Shown: positions 26,557 to 34,750, numbered from the stretch's first letter. The stretch: DNA of 64,000 nt from Pacificimonas pallii (GCF_019204005.1 NZ_JAGSPA010000001.1:620001-684000); one strand, 5' to 3'. Translations and numbers: made by a program. The notes: generated by a model from the sequence alone, not told the origin.

Positions 26557-27039
26557 CTAGGCCGCTTGGCTCCAGCCGTGCGTGACGAGCAGGGCATGCG
26601 CAGCGTCGGCGGAAGAGGCGCCGCGCAATTTTTCGACAAGTGCATTGTCCCGCATCAGACGGCTGACCGCCGCAAGTGCCTTCAGGTGATCCGCGCCCGC
26701 TTCTTCGGGGGAGATGAGGGCATAGACCAGATCGACCGGCTCCCCATCGAGCGCGCGGAGGTCGACCGGACGGGTCAGGACCGCGAACGCGCCCACCACA
26801 TTGTCGAGGCCGGACAGGCGGGCGTGCGGAACCGCGAAACCGCCGCCAAAGGCCGTCGATCCCACCCGCTCACGCTGCACCAGCGCCTCGGCGATCAGCG
26901 CCGCGTCGAGACTTGTCGCGCCGGCAAGCATTTCGGCCAGCGCCTGCATCAGTCCCGCCATGGTTTCGGCGGCCAGCTCGACCTCGATACAACCTTTGCA
27001 AAGCAGCCTCGCCGGATCGAATGCGTGCGGGCCTGTCAC
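26557..27039 (-). CDS. ptsN: PTS EIIA-Ntr regulatory protein
   Basis: A 160-residue phosphotransferase IIA domain of the nitrogen-related PTS, a regulatory phosphorelay without sugar transport. The phospho-accepting His is in FAVPHARL (about residue 92), inside VGSTAFGGGFAVPHARLSG, typical of PtsN. The start is a GTG overlapping the hpf stop by 4 bp (GTGA). The gene order hpf-ptsN matches many proteobacteria, where the pair lies near rpoN; rpoN itself is not in this window. Confidence 0.93.
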   Translation of the reverse strand: MTGPHAFDPARLLCKGCIEVELAAETMAGLMQALAEMLAGATSLDAALIAEALVQRERVGSTAFGGGFAVPHARLSGLDNVVGAFAVLTRPVDLRALDGEPVDLVYALISPEEAGADHLKALAAVSRLMRDNALVEKLRGASSADAAHALLVTHGWSQAA

Positions 27040-27605
27040 TTAGGCTCGACCCAGCCGATATGACCGTCCTGACGCTGGTAAACCATGGCGAGCTTGCCCG
27101 ATTGATTGTCCGTGAACATCAGAGCGGGGGTATCGCGCAGGTCCAGCATCATCACGGCTGTCGCCACGCTGCATTCCGGAATATCGCCCGCGCTTTCCGC
27201 AATGATCAGCGGCGCTTCGTCGGCTTCCTCCAGTTCTTCGCGGGGATCACGCTGCAACACGCGATATTCCGCGCCGATCTGCGGCGGCGGCGCGCCCTTG
27301 CGGTCACGGTCGGTCAGTTTTCGCTTGTAGCGGCGCAATTGCGTTTCGAGCTTCTCCGCCGCGGCATCGAAGGCGGCCTGCGCGTCGCGAAACGCATGGG
27401 CGTGCGATTTCATGTGGAGGCCCTGTGAGGCCTGCACCAGAATACTGGCGTCGAACTCATGTTCATGCGCGCCTTTTGCGACGGTCACATTCGCACCGGT
27501 CATGCCAACCGGATATTTTTCCGAAAGGCCGACAATCCGGTCCTTGGCGTGAGTGGTGAGAGAAGCCCCAACATCGATCTGATGTCCCGAAACGCGAATA
27601 TCCAT
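27036..27605 (-). CDS. hpf: Long ribosome hibernation promoting factor
   Basis: A 189-residue long-form HPF/RaiA. The N-terminal domain (MDIRVSGHQIDVGASLTTHA) is the ribosome-binding fold; a linker with charged residues leads to a C-terminal domain ending AVMMLDLRDTPALMFTDNQS and GWVEPK, which in this family dimerises 70S ribosomes into 100S particles. I start at the ATG at 27605 preceded by GGAG, not the longer open frame to 27650. It begins the hpf-ptsN operon, 11 bp after dnaQ, so dnaQ may be cotranscribed. Confidence 0.95.
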   Translation of the reverse strand: MDIRVSGHQIDVGASLTTHAKDRIVGLSEKYPVGMTGANVTVAKGAHEHEFDASILVQASQGLHMKSHAHAFRDAQAAFDAAAEKLETQLRRYKRKLTDRDRKGAPPPQIGAEYRVLQRDPREELEEADEAPLIIAESAGDIPECSVATAVMMLDLRDTPALMFTDNQSGKLAMVYQRQDGHIGWVEPK

Positions 27606-27616
27606 GGAGGTCTCCC

Positions 27617-28318
27617 TTAGCTGTTCAAACAGTCGGCATAGCGGTCCCACACCGGATTATCCAACGCGGCAACGAACTTTCTGTGCCGTTCCGCCTCGTC
27701 CGCGGAAACGAAGAAGGTCCGCTTCGGCCAATTGCGGGTCTGCGGCGGGGCCGCGATGGCAAGATCGTCGGCGGGCGCATCGGCCTGCAAGTCCATGCCC
27801 CGCTGCCGCCCGCCGCAAAGCTCGACATAGACATCCGCCAGCAGTTCGGAATCGAGGAGCGCGCCATGTTTGACGCGGCGCGACAGGTCGATGCCAAAGC
27901 GGTTGCACAGCGCATCCAGCGTCAGTTTCGCGCCCGGAATCTTTGATTTCGCCATGGCCAGCGTATCGACGACGCGCGTCTGCGACAGTTTCGGTTTGCC
28001 GATGCGCACCAGCTCGGCATTCAGGAAATTCATGTCGAAACTGGCATTGTGCGCCACCAGATTCGCATCTTCGCCGATAAATGCCAGGAAGCTGTCGGCG
28101 ATGTCCGCGAAGCGCGGCTTATCCGCCAGCATCTCCATTGAGATGCCGTGAATTTTCTCGGCCTCCGCGGGCATGTCGCGGTCAGGATGGATAAGTTCGT
28201 GGAACGTCCGGCCCGTCGGCATCAGCCCGTCAAGCTCGACCGCGCCGATTTCCACGATGCGGTCGCCTGAATCAGGACTTAGGCCCGTCGTTTCCGTGTC
28301 GAAGATGATTTCACGCAT
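27617..28318 (-). CDS. dnaQ: DNA polymerase III epsilon subunit (proofreading exonuclease)
   Basis: The 3'-5' exonuclease that corrects replication errors in the polymerase III core. The 233-residue protein carries the DEDDh motifs: FDTETTGLS at the N-terminus (Asp7, Glu9), NLVAHNASFDMNFLN, and the HGALLDSELLADVY block with the catalytic His and the last Asp. The start chosen is the ATG at 28318, which makes FDTETTG terminal as usual; the frame is open farther up. It overlaps the end of coaE by 40 bp. The coaE-dnaQ order is typical for alphaproteobacteria. Confidence 0.95.
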   Translation of the reverse strand: MREIIFDTETTGLSPDSGDRIVEIGAVELDGLMPTGRTFHELIHPDRDMPAEAEKIHGISMEMLADKPRFADIADSFLAFIGEDANLVAHNASFDMNFLNAELVRIGKPKLSQTRVVDTLAMAKSKIPGAKLTLDALCNRFGIDLSRRVKHGALLDSELLADVYVELCGGRQRGMDLQADAPADDLAIAAPPQTRNWPKRTFFVSADEAERHRKFVAALDNPVWDRYADCLNS

Positions 28319-28926
28319 TGACGGCAGTATCGGACTCCATGGACCGAGAGGCAAGCCGCAAGCCGCCGCACCGCGCGTAAAGTGACCCGTTTCCCGCGCC
28401 CCGTCTCGATAATGAAATCGGATCGTGCGCGTTTCTGCCGGTCCGGCACCTGCGCCGCGCGAATCGCGAGAAACCTCGCCTCTGTCATGCCGGGCCGTCT
28501 CAGCACGCGCGCGCGCTGCACGCGTGCCGGGGCGGACACCGTGATGATGCCGTCGACATGTTTCCAGCCACTGCCTTCGAACAGGAGCGGAATGTCGAGG
28601 ATGACGAAGGACGTCCGCCCCCGCCGCGCCCGCGCCAGAAACGCGCTCTGCGCCGCGGCCACCATCGGATGCATGATCGCCTCCAGGCGTTTCAGGTCCG
28701 CGGGTCTACCAAACACCGCCTTGCCAAGCGCCTGGCGGTCCAGTCCATCCGGTCCCGTGGTACCCGGAAACGCCGCTTCGATCATCGCCAGCGCGCGCCC
28801 GCCGGGTCCTTGCAGGCGATGCACTTCGGCGTCGGCATCGAACACCGGCACGCGCAGAGCGGCGAACATCGACGCGACCGTCGATTTCCCCATGCCGATC
28901 GACCCTGTTAGCCCGATGACCTTCAT
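28279..28926 (-). CDS. coaE: Dephospho-CoA kinase
   Basis: Phosphorylates the ribose 3'-hydroxyl of dephospho-CoA, the last step of coenzyme A synthesis. The P-loop GSIGMGKSTVASMF is at the N-terminus, the FDADAEVHRL motif follows, and the C-terminal region has SDFIIETGRGKRVTLRAVRR. The 215-residue length is slightly longer than usual because the 3' end runs 40 bp into dnaQ. Its start overlaps aroE by 4 bp, so aroE-coaE-dnaQ are coupled. Confidence 0.95.
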   Translation of the reverse strand: MKVIGLTGSIGMGKSTVASMFAALRVPVFDADAEVHRLQGPGGRALAMIEAAFPGTTGPDGLDRQALGKAVFGRPADLKRLEAIMHPMVAAAQSAFLARARRGRTSFVILDIPLLFEGSGWKHVDGIITVSAPARVQRARVLRRPGMTEARFLAIRAAQVPDRQKRARSDFIIETGRGKRVTLRAVRRLAACLSVHGVRYCRQCVKSSSTRKRRA

Positions 28927-29735
28927 GACGTCAGCAGCGCGCGCAGGTCATCTTCATCCGCATGCGGCGCATCTTCGCCAAAAAAGACGCTGAACGCCGC
29001 CATCGCCTGTCCGATCAGCATGCCAAGGCCGTCAAGGCAGATCAGGTCGCGTTGCCGGGCGGCGCGCAGCAAATCCGTCTCCAGCGGCGAATAGACGATA
29101 TCATAGACCGCGGCATGGGACGGCAGGGGCGCGATGTCGATCTCCAGCGGGCTGAATCCCGCCATGCCGAGCGTGCTCGCATTGATAAGCAGGTCCGCTG
29201 GCGGCAATGCCATGCCGGGCCGCTGCACATCGCCAACGATCTGCAAATCACCAAGAAGCGCCGCCGCCTTCTTACGCGTCCGGTTGATCATCGTCACATG
29301 ACCGATACCCCGCGCCCTCAACGCATATAGAATCGCCCGCGCCGCGCCGCCGGCGCCGATCACCACGGCATGGCGTCCGCCCAGATACATCTGCCCCAGC
29401 GGTCGCAGGAACCCCTGCCAGTCGGTATTGTGGGCCGAAATGCCACTCGCATCCGTATTGGCGACGGTGTTGGCCGCGCCAATCATGTTCACGTCGGGGG
29501 TTATGCTATGGCAGGCCGCAAGGACCGCCTGCTTGTGCGGTGCCGTGACATTGCATCCCCGCCAAAGGGGGTCCCGCCGCCGCGCGGCGATATAGTCGCC
29601 AAGCTCAGCCGGAAGGACATGCGCATGCCGGTAATCCGCGTCGATTCCCAGCTTTTCCAGCCAGAACCTGTGGATCAGCGGCGATTTCGACTGCGCGATC
29701 GGGTCGCCGATCACTTCTGCATAGGGCCGCGTCAT
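28923..29735 (-). CDS. aroE: Shikimate dehydrogenase
   Basis: Reduces 3-dehydroshikimate to shikimate with NADPH. The 270-residue protein starts MTRPYAEVIGDPIAQSKSP, whose SKSP segment binds shikimate; the catalytic Lys is in NVTAPHKQAV and Asp in AHNTDWQGF. The nucleotide fold is marked by VVIGAGGAARAILYAL, and INRTRKK is the NADP-phosphate clamp. I start at the ATG at 29735; the open frame extends 68 codons into maf but that part is not homologous. It follows maf by 20 bp. Confidence 0.95.
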   Translation of the reverse strand: MTRPYAEVIGDPIAQSKSPLIHRFWLEKLGIDADYRHAHVLPAELGDYIAARRRDPLWRGCNVTAPHKQAVLAACHSITPDVNMIGAANTVANTDASGISAHNTDWQGFLRPLGQMYLGGRHAVVIGAGGAARAILYALRARGIGHVTMINRTRKKAAALLGDLQIVGDVQRPGMALPPADLLINASTLGMAGFSPLEIDIAPLPSHAAVYDIVYSPLETDLLRAARQRDLICLDGLGMLIGQAMAAFSVFFGEDAPHADEDDLRALLTS

Positions 29736-29755
29736 GGCGGGTAAATCATGCCAGT

Positions 29756-30382
29756 TCACGAAGCGAGAACCCCGCGCGTCCGTAGATAGTCGAGAAGCGG
29801 CAGCAGCGGCAGCCCCCTGATGGTGAACTGGTCGCCCTCGACCTGGGAAAACAGCTGAATGCCCATATCCTCGATCCGGTAACCGCCCACACCCCAAAGC
29901 AGTGTCTCGCCCTCGCGAACCAGATAGGCGTCCAGCCATTCGTCGGAAAACGCCCTGACGGTGAGTTTCGCGCTATCGATATGCCGCCATACCGCGCGGC
30001 CCCGCTCGGCAATCACCAGCGCTGACATCAACCGGTGCGTTCTTCCGCGCAGTGACAGCAATTGCGCGCGCAGTTCCGCCATGTCCGCCGCCTTGTCCAT
30101 CGTCCCGCCATCGTCCCGCGCCAGGATCTGGTCTCCGCCCAGCACCAGCGCGCCGGGATGACTGTCCGCGACGCGCAGGGCGATTTTCATCGCTTTGGCC
30201 TCCGCGAGCGCATCCGCCATGGCGCGCGGGCGTGCCCCGGCGGCGGTCAGGGACAGTTTCAGCTCCGCTTCGTCGACGCCTGGTGACATCGCCTCATGCG
30301 GCACGCCCGCCGCGTTCAGGATCGCCCGCCGCGATGCGCTGGTGGACGCCAGGATCAGCTGGGGCGCGGGCCGGTCGGTCAT
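29756..30382 (-). CDS. maf: Maf-family nucleotide pyrophosphatase
   Basis: A 208-residue house-cleaning nucleotide pyrophosphatase of the Maf family (YceF/YhdE type), which hydrolyses non-canonical or canonical NTPs. It has the N-terminal LILASTSASRR motif, the conserved Asp in VLGGDQILA, and the C-terminal DQFTIRGLPLLPLLDYLR. Its start overlaps the ppsR stop by ATGA, tying it to the origin-proximal operon. Confidence 0.95.
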   Translation of the reverse strand: MTDRPAPQLILASTSASRRAILNAAGVPHEAMSPGVDEAELKLSLTAAGARPRAMADALAEAKAMKIALRVADSHPGALVLGGDQILARDDGGTMDKAADMAELRAQLLSLRGRTHRLMSALVIAERGRAVWRHIDSAKLTVRAFSDEWLDAYLVREGETLLWGVGGYRIEDMGIQLFSQVEGDQFTIRGLPLLPLLDYLRTRGVLAS

Positions 30383-31224
30383 GCGCTTGGCGAGGGGCCG
30401 CCGGCTTCGCCGCTTGGCAGCGCTTCGTTCATCAGATTGATGACCGCCGCCGCGGTTTCCTCAATGGCCTTGCGCGTCACGTCGATGACCGGCCAGCCCT
30501 GATCGGCAAACAGCCGTCTTGCGTTCAGAACTTCGGCCTTCACCCGTTCATTGTCGACATAGGTCGTATCGGGTGCCTGCGCCAGGCTGAGGAGGCGGTT
30601 GCGCCGCACCTCCACCAGGCGTTGCGGCGTGGTCGTCAGTCCGACGATGAACGGCTTTTTCAGCTGGAACATGTGCGGCGGCGGATCGCGCGTCGGGACC
30701 AGCGGATAATTCGCCGTCTTATAGCCGCGATTGGCCAGGTAGATGCTGGTCGGCGTTTTCGACGTGCGCGATACGCCGACCAGCAATATGTCCGCCTCAT
30801 TCCAGTTTTCCGCCATCTGGCCATCGTCATGCGCCATCGTATAGTTGATGGCTTCGACACGCGCGAAATAGGCGTCATCGAGTTTATGCTGGCGCCCCGG
30901 CTTCGCCGTCGCCGCCTTGCCCAGCATCATGGCGAGGCCCGCGACGACGGGATCGATCGCGGATACCGCCGGCAGCCCCAGCGCTTCGGTGCGCGTTTCC
31001 AGATGGTTGCGCACTTCACCCGTCGCCAGCGTGAAGATGACCAATCCCGGATTGCTGGCGATATCATCCAGCACCCGGTCCATATGTCCCTTGGAGCGTA
31101 CCAGCGGCCAGAAATGCTTCACGGCGTCGACGCCTTCAAAACGGGCCAGACTGGCGCGCGCGACGGACTCCAGGGTCTCACCGGTTGAATCCGAAACGAG
31201 ATGGATGTGAATACGGGCAGCCAT
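30379..31224 (-). CDS. ppsR: Pyruvate, water (or phosphate) dikinase regulatory protein, DUF299/RP001 type
   Basis: A 281-residue bifunctional kinase/phosphorylase of the DUF299 family that controls PEP synthase or pyruvate phosphate dikinase by phosphorylating its active-site threonine. The N-terminus HIHLVSDSTGETL and the P-loop-like GVSRTSKTPTSIYLANRG are diagnostic. In Rickettsia and Caulobacter this gene (RP001) lies beside the replication origin opposite hemE, exactly as here. It is the first gene of the leftward operon ppsR-maf-aroE-coaE-dnaQ. Confidence 0.95.
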   Translation of the reverse strand: MAARIHIHLVSDSTGETLESVARASLARFEGVDAVKHFWPLVRSKGHMDRVLDDIASNPGLVIFTLATGEVRNHLETRTEALGLPAVSAIDPVVAGLAMMLGKAATAKPGRQHKLDDAYFARVEAINYTMAHDDGQMAENWNEADILLVGVSRTSKTPTSIYLANRGYKTANYPLVPTRDPPPHMFQLKKPFIVGLTTTPQRLVEVRRNRLLSLAQAPDTTYVDNERVKAEVLNARRLFADQGWPVIDVTRKAIEETAAAVINLMNEALPSGEAGGPSPSA

Positions 31225-31312
31225 GATCCTGCTCCCTATTTCCTGTCGGCAGGAATTGCGACACCCGAAACGAAGGCGCGTCTAACGATAAAACCGAATG
31301 GCGGGGTAACCC

Positions 31313-31321
31313 TGTGGAAAA
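31313..31321 (-). promoter_or_regulatory. DnaA-box-like 9-mer TTTTCCACA
   Basis: On the minus strand this reads TTTTCCACA, one mismatch from TTATCCACA. It lies about 90 bp from the ppsR start in the probable origin. Confidence 0.5.
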
Positions 31322-31393
31322 GTTCGCGGACGACTCGGATACGGAAGCCGGTGGAATTTCGTCGGCTGGAATCCCGCCGATTCGAGTCACGAT

Positions 31394-31402
31394 TCGTCCA
31401 CA
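31394..31402 (+). promoter_or_regulatory. Weak DnaA-box-like 9-mer TCGTCCACA
   Basis: TCGTCCACA matches the consensus TTATCCACA at seven of nine positions and lies within the GANTC cluster. It is a low-affinity candidate only. Confidence 0.3.
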
Positions 31403-31433
31403 GATTCACGCCCGAGGAGAAACCGCCTGTGTG

Positions 31434-31447
31434 TTAACGGTCCTTAA
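31434..31447 (+). promoter_or_regulatory. CtrA-like motif TTAA-N6-TTAA
   Basis: Two TTAA half-sites separated by six bases, TTAACGGTCCTTAAC, resemble the CtrA-type site (TTAA-N7-TTAAC) but with a spacer one base short. CtrA represses initiation at Cori in Caulobacter. Whether CtrA binds here is not known. Confidence 0.35.
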
Positions 31448-31505
31448 CGAGTATGAACCGCGCAAACGCCGCGATTCGCTGGACGCGATGACATGTTGGC
31501 AACTA

Positions 31506-31514
31506 TGTGGATAG
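31506..31514 (-). promoter_or_regulatory. DnaA-box-like 9-mer CTATCCACA
   Basis: The minus strand reads CTATCCACA, one mismatch (first base) from the DnaA consensus. It lies 75 bp from the hemE start and is the best DnaA-box candidate seen in the gap. Confidence 0.55.
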
Positions 31515-31552
31515 CCCGTTAAGCCCCGACATTCACCGCACCAACAACTACT

Positions 31553-31569
31553 CCTATTTATTAAATAGG
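31553..31569. repeat. AT-rich inverted repeat upstream of hemE
   Basis: CCTATTTA-T-TAAATAGG is a perfect 8-bp inverted repeat with a one-base centre, 20 bp from the hemE start. Its AT content stands out in a GC-rich setting, so it could be part of a DNA-unwinding element or a regulator site. Confidence 0.5.
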
Positions 31570-31588
31570 AATGAAGAGAAGGTAGGGC

Positions 31589-32608
31589 ATGGCCGATAAG
31601 CCGATCCTGAACGTCCTGAAGGGCGAAGCGCTTGATCCGCCGCCGATATGGTTCATGCGTCAGGCCGGGCGTTACCTGCCGGAATATCGCGCCCTGCGTG
31701 CGGATCGCGGCGGTTTTCTGGACCTTGTCTATGACAGCGAGGCGGCGGCGGAAGTCACGCTGCAGCCGCTCCGCCGCTATGGTTTCGACGCGGCGATCCT
31801 GTTTTCCGATATCCTGATCGTGCCGCATGCCATGGGGCAGCATTTGAGGTTCCTGGCGGGCGAAGGTCCCGATCTGTCGCCGCGCCTCGCCGTCGCCGAC
31901 CTTGCCAGCCTGACGCCCGCGCATCACCATTTCGATCCGATCTATGAAACCGTGCGCCGCGTCGCTGCCGATCTTCCTCAACATGCGACGCTGATCGGCT
32001 TTGCAGGCAGTCCGTGGACGGTCGCGACCTACATGGTGAACGGGTCGGGCTCGAAGGAACAGGCGGAGGCCCGGCTGATGGCCTACCGCGAACGCGGCCG
32101 CTTCGCCGCGCTCATCGACGCGATCTCGGACCTCACCGTCGAATATCTCTGCGGCCAGATTGAGGCGGGGGCGGAGGTCGTGCAACTGTTCGACAGCTGG
32201 TCCGGCAGCCTTGCGCCCGAAGAATTCTTCCGCTGGTGCATTACCCCGACACGCCGTATCGTCGATGCCGTGCGGGCACGGCACCCGGATACGCCCATTA
32301 TCGGCTTTCCAAAGGGCGCGGGCGGCAAGCTGCTGCGCTACGCCCGCGAAACCGGCGTCGATGCGATCGGCATTGATGAAAGCGTCGATCCCGCCTGGGC
32401 GCACGAAATACTGCCCGCCGGACTGCCGGTGCAGGGCAATCTTGACCCCATGGTGCTTTTGACGGGCGGCAAGGCGCTCACCGATGCCGTCGCGGCCATC
32501 AGGGCGGCGCTGAAGGGCAGACCGCATATTTTCAACCTTGGCCACGGCATTTCAAAGGAAACGCCTCTTGCCCATGTTGACGAGGCGCTGGCGGCCATTC
32601 GGGCATGA
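31589..32608 (+). CDS. hemE: Uroporphyrinogen decarboxylase
   Basis: Decarboxylates the four acetate groups of uroporphyrinogen III to make coproporphyrinogen III in heme synthesis. The 339-residue protein has PPIWFMRQAGRYLPEYR at the N-terminus, the signature containing the substrate-binding arginines, and AILFSDILIVPHAMG. It borders the probable origin and overlaps hemJ by ATGA, so the two heme genes are coupled. Like other genes here, it is transcribed away from the origin. Confidence 0.98.
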   Translation: MADKPILNVLKGEALDPPPIWFMRQAGRYLPEYRALRADRGGFLDLVYDSEAAAEVTLQPLRRYGFDAAILFSDILIVPHAMGQHLRFLAGEGPDLSPRLAVADLASLTPAHHHFDPIYETVRRVAADLPQHATLIGFAGSPWTVATYMVNGSGSKEQAEARLMAYRERGRFAALIDAISDLTVEYLCGQIEAGAEVVQLFDSWSGSLAPEEFFRWCITPTRRIVDAVRARHPDTPIIGFPKGAGGKLLRYARETGVDAIGIDESVDPAWAHEILPAGLPVQGNLDPMVLLTGGKALTDAVAAIRAALKGRPHIFNLGHGISKETPLAHVDEALAAIRA

Positions 32609-33039
32609 CCGGTTTTCTGGGGGCCGCCTATCTGTGGGTGAAGGCGGCGCATCTGATCTTCGTCATTTTCTGGATGGCGTCGATGTTCATCCTGCCGCGC
32701 TACCTCGTCCACCTGCACGGCGAGCCGGAACTTGCCGATCGCTGGGGCGAGCGCATCGGCCGCCTTCGCCGGGTCATCATGACGCCAAGCATGCTCATTG
32801 TCTGGCTTCTCGGTATCGCGCTCATCGTCAATATCGGTCTTGTCGGCAATGGCTGGCTGCATGCGAAACTGCTGATCGTGTTCTTGTTTAGCGGTTTTCA
32901 CGGCTGGCTGATTGGGCTTTCGCGGAAAATGCTGGCAGGTGAGAGACCGGTTTCGGAAAAGAGCTTGCGCCTGATGAACGAAATTCCCAGCGTCGTCGTC
33001 ATCAGCGTCGTCATCCTTGCCGTCGTGAAGCCGTTCTGA
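32605..33039 (+). CDS. hemJ: Protoporphyrinogen IX oxidase HemJ
   Basis: A 144-residue inner-membrane protein with about four hydrophobic helices. HemJ oxidises protoporphyrinogen IX to protoporphyrin IX in bacteria lacking HemG or HemY. Family features are the His in AAHLIFVIFWMASMFILPRY and the Lys/Arg-rich LRRVIMTPSMLIVWLLG, with a final NEIPS segment. Older databases call it CopD-like or UPF0093. It overlaps hemE by 4 bp and precedes putP by 74 bp. Confidence 0.94.
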   Translation: MTGFLGAAYLWVKAAHLIFVIFWMASMFILPRYLVHLHGEPELADRWGERIGRLRRVIMTPSMLIVWLLGIALIVNIGLVGNGWLHAKLLIVFLFSGFHGWLIGLSRKMLAGERPVSEKSLRLMNEIPSVVVISVVILAVVKPF

Positions 33040-33113
33040 CCTGTTCATCCGCAAGACCATGCCGCCGGAATCGCGAACGGCGCTGAGATGAATCTGCAAG
33101 AACGGAATCCCGC

Positions 33114-34610
33114 ATGATCGAAACCGGCACCCTCATTTCGCTCGCCATCTATTTCGCGCTGATGCTGGGCATCGGTATCTACAGCTGGCGGGCGACGCAG
33201 AATGACGTGTCGGGTTATATGCTGGGCGGGCGCCAATTGGGTCCGGGGGTGACCGCGCTTTCGGCGGGCGCCTCTGACATGTCGGGCTGGATGCTGCTGG
33301 GCCTGCCCGGCGCGATGTTCGTCTCGGGATTGAGCGCGGCGTGGATCGCCGTCGGTCTGCTGATCGGTGCGTGGCTCAACTATGTCTTCGTCGCGCCGCG
33401 GCTCAGGACCTATACCGAGCTTGCCGACGATGCGATCACCATCCCCGACTATTTCGAGAAGCGGTTTCAGGACGACAGCCACGCACTCCGTATCGTGTCG
33501 GGGCTCGTCATCATCCTGTTCTTCACGCTCTACACCGCGTCAGGTGTCGTCGCGGGCGGCAAGCTGTTCGAAAGCGCATTCGGGATCGACTATCGGTTCG
33601 GGCTGTGGATCACGGCGGGGGTTGTGGTGGCCTATACCCTGTTCGGCGGCTTCATGGCCGTGTCGATCACCGATTTCGTCCAGGGCTGCATCATGTTCGC
33701 CGCGCTCATTATCGTGCCGCTTGTGGCCTTTGGCGGATTGAGCGGTGCGGACGGCCTGACGACGCAGCTCAATGCCATCGATCCGAACCTGCTCGACTGG
33801 TTCGGCGGCGGCATCGGCGCGCTGGCGATCATATCGGCGGCATCCTGGGGTCTTGGCTATTTCGGCCAGCCGCATATCATCGTGCGCTTCATGGCCATCC
33901 GTTCGGCGCGGGATATTCCGGCCGCGCGCAACATCGGCATGGGCTGGATGACGGTGACCATCATCGGTGCCTGCGCAACGGGCTTCGTCGGCCTCGCTTA
34001 TGCCCGCGCCAATGGCATCGCGGTCGAGGATCCGGAGACCATCTTCATCATCCTGTCGCAATTGCTGTTTCATCCGCTCATCGGCGGCTTCCTGCTTGCC
34101 GCCATCCTCGCGGCGATCATGTCCACCATTTCCTCGCAGCTTCTGGTCGCGTCCTCGTCCCTGACGGAGGATGCCTACCGCCTCTTCATCCGCCGCGGGG
34201 CCAGCCAGTCAGAGCTCGTCCTTGTCGGCCGTTTTGCCGTTCTTGCCGTCGCGCTCATCGCCATCGGCCTCGCGCACGACCGTTCGTCCAGCGTGCTGAC
34301 GCTTGTCGCCAATGCCTGGGCAGGGTTCGGCGCCGCCTTTGGTCCGCTCATCCTGTTCAGCCTGTGGTGGCGCCGTACAACCTTTGCCGGCGCGCTTGCC
34401 GGTATTCTTGTTGGCGCTGCCACGGTCATCATCTGGGTCTACGGCCCGTTCACCTGGAACGGCGCGGGGCTTGGCGCCGCCATCTATGAAATCGTGCCGG
34501 GGTTCTGCCTGTCAGCCGCGGCGATTTACCTTGTCAGCCTGGTGACGCAAACAAAGCCGGGGTCGGTGGCAACTTTCGACCGTGTCGACGCCAGCATCAG
34601 GGCCGCTTGA
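33114..34610 (+). CDS. putP: Sodium/proline symporter
   Basis: A 498-residue sodium:solute symporter (SSS family) that imports proline with Na+. It has about 13 membrane helices. The helix around GASDMSGWMLLGLPGA and the later AAIMSTISSQLLVASSSLTE segment form the sodium and proline site, and the length fits PutP. It stands between hemJ and rho in a cluster that in many relatives is hemE-hemJ-rho, so it may be a lineage-specific insertion. No proline dehydrogenase gene is nearby. Confidence 0.94.
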   Translation: MIETGTLISLAIYFALMLGIGIYSWRATQNDVSGYMLGGRQLGPGVTALSAGASDMSGWMLLGLPGAMFVSGLSAAWIAVGLLIGAWLNYVFVAPRLRTYTELADDAITIPDYFEKRFQDDSHALRIVSGLVIILFFTLYTASGVVAGGKLFESAFGIDYRFGLWITAGVVVAYTLFGGFMAVSITDFVQGCIMFAALIIVPLVAFGGLSGADGLTTQLNAIDPNLLDWFGGGIGALAIISAASWGLGYFGQPHIIVRFMAIRSARDIPAARNIGMGWMTVTIIGACATGFVGLAYARANGIAVEDPETIFIILSQLLFHPLIGGFLLAAILAAIMSTISSQLLVASSSLTEDAYRLFIRRGASQSELVLVGRFAVLAVALIAIGLAHDRSSSVLTLVANAWAGFGAAFGPLILFSLWWRRTTFAGALAGILVGAATVIIWVYGPFTWNGAGLGAAIYEIVPGFCLSAAAIYLVSLVTQTKPGSVATFDRVDASIRAA

Positions 34611-34750
34611 CGTCCCCCTGGAAGCGGCGTATTTTGTGAATTGATCGCTGCAGGTTCCTGCGGCACGTTTTCTCAATGTCAGCGCCCGTTCCGGGCCATC
34701 CGTGCGTTCTGCACACCGGCTGACCGAAACATCCCCTGAAAGACCAGTTC

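Larger units (their letters stand above)
31332..31477. promoter_or_regulatory. Cluster of seven GANTC methylation sites
   Basis: GANTC occurs at 31332 (GACTC), 31369 (GAATC), 31379 (GATTC), 31384 (GAGTC), 31391, 31403 and 31473 (GATTC). Five fall within 39 bp (31369-31407). A random sequence would have about one GANTC per 256 bp. The methyltransferase CcrM modifies this site in alphaproteobacteria and times replication and gene expression; its use here is inferred. Confidence 0.75.
31225..31588. other. oriC: Probable chromosome replication origin (oriC) between ppsR and hemE
   Basis: The 364-bp gap between divergent ppsR (RP001 type) and hemE holds no gene. Alphaproteobacterial origins, including Caulobacter Cori, lie in this same gap. 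Supporting sequence signs are DnaA-box-like 9-mers, an AT-rich near-palindrome, a TTAA-N6-TTAAC motif and seven GANTC sites. Genes on both sides are mostly transcribed away from it. The origin call is an inference from synteny and motifs; strand-skew was not computed. Confidence 0.8.

Noticed and set aside
30052-31188. A 378-codon plus-strand frame opposite maf and ppsR
   Set aside because: Shadow of two confirmed genes.
31406-32545. A 379-codon minus-strand frame opposite hemE that runs into the origin gap
   Set aside because: hemE is unambiguous on the plus strand, and the frame has shadow composition. The origin gap itself remains non-coding.
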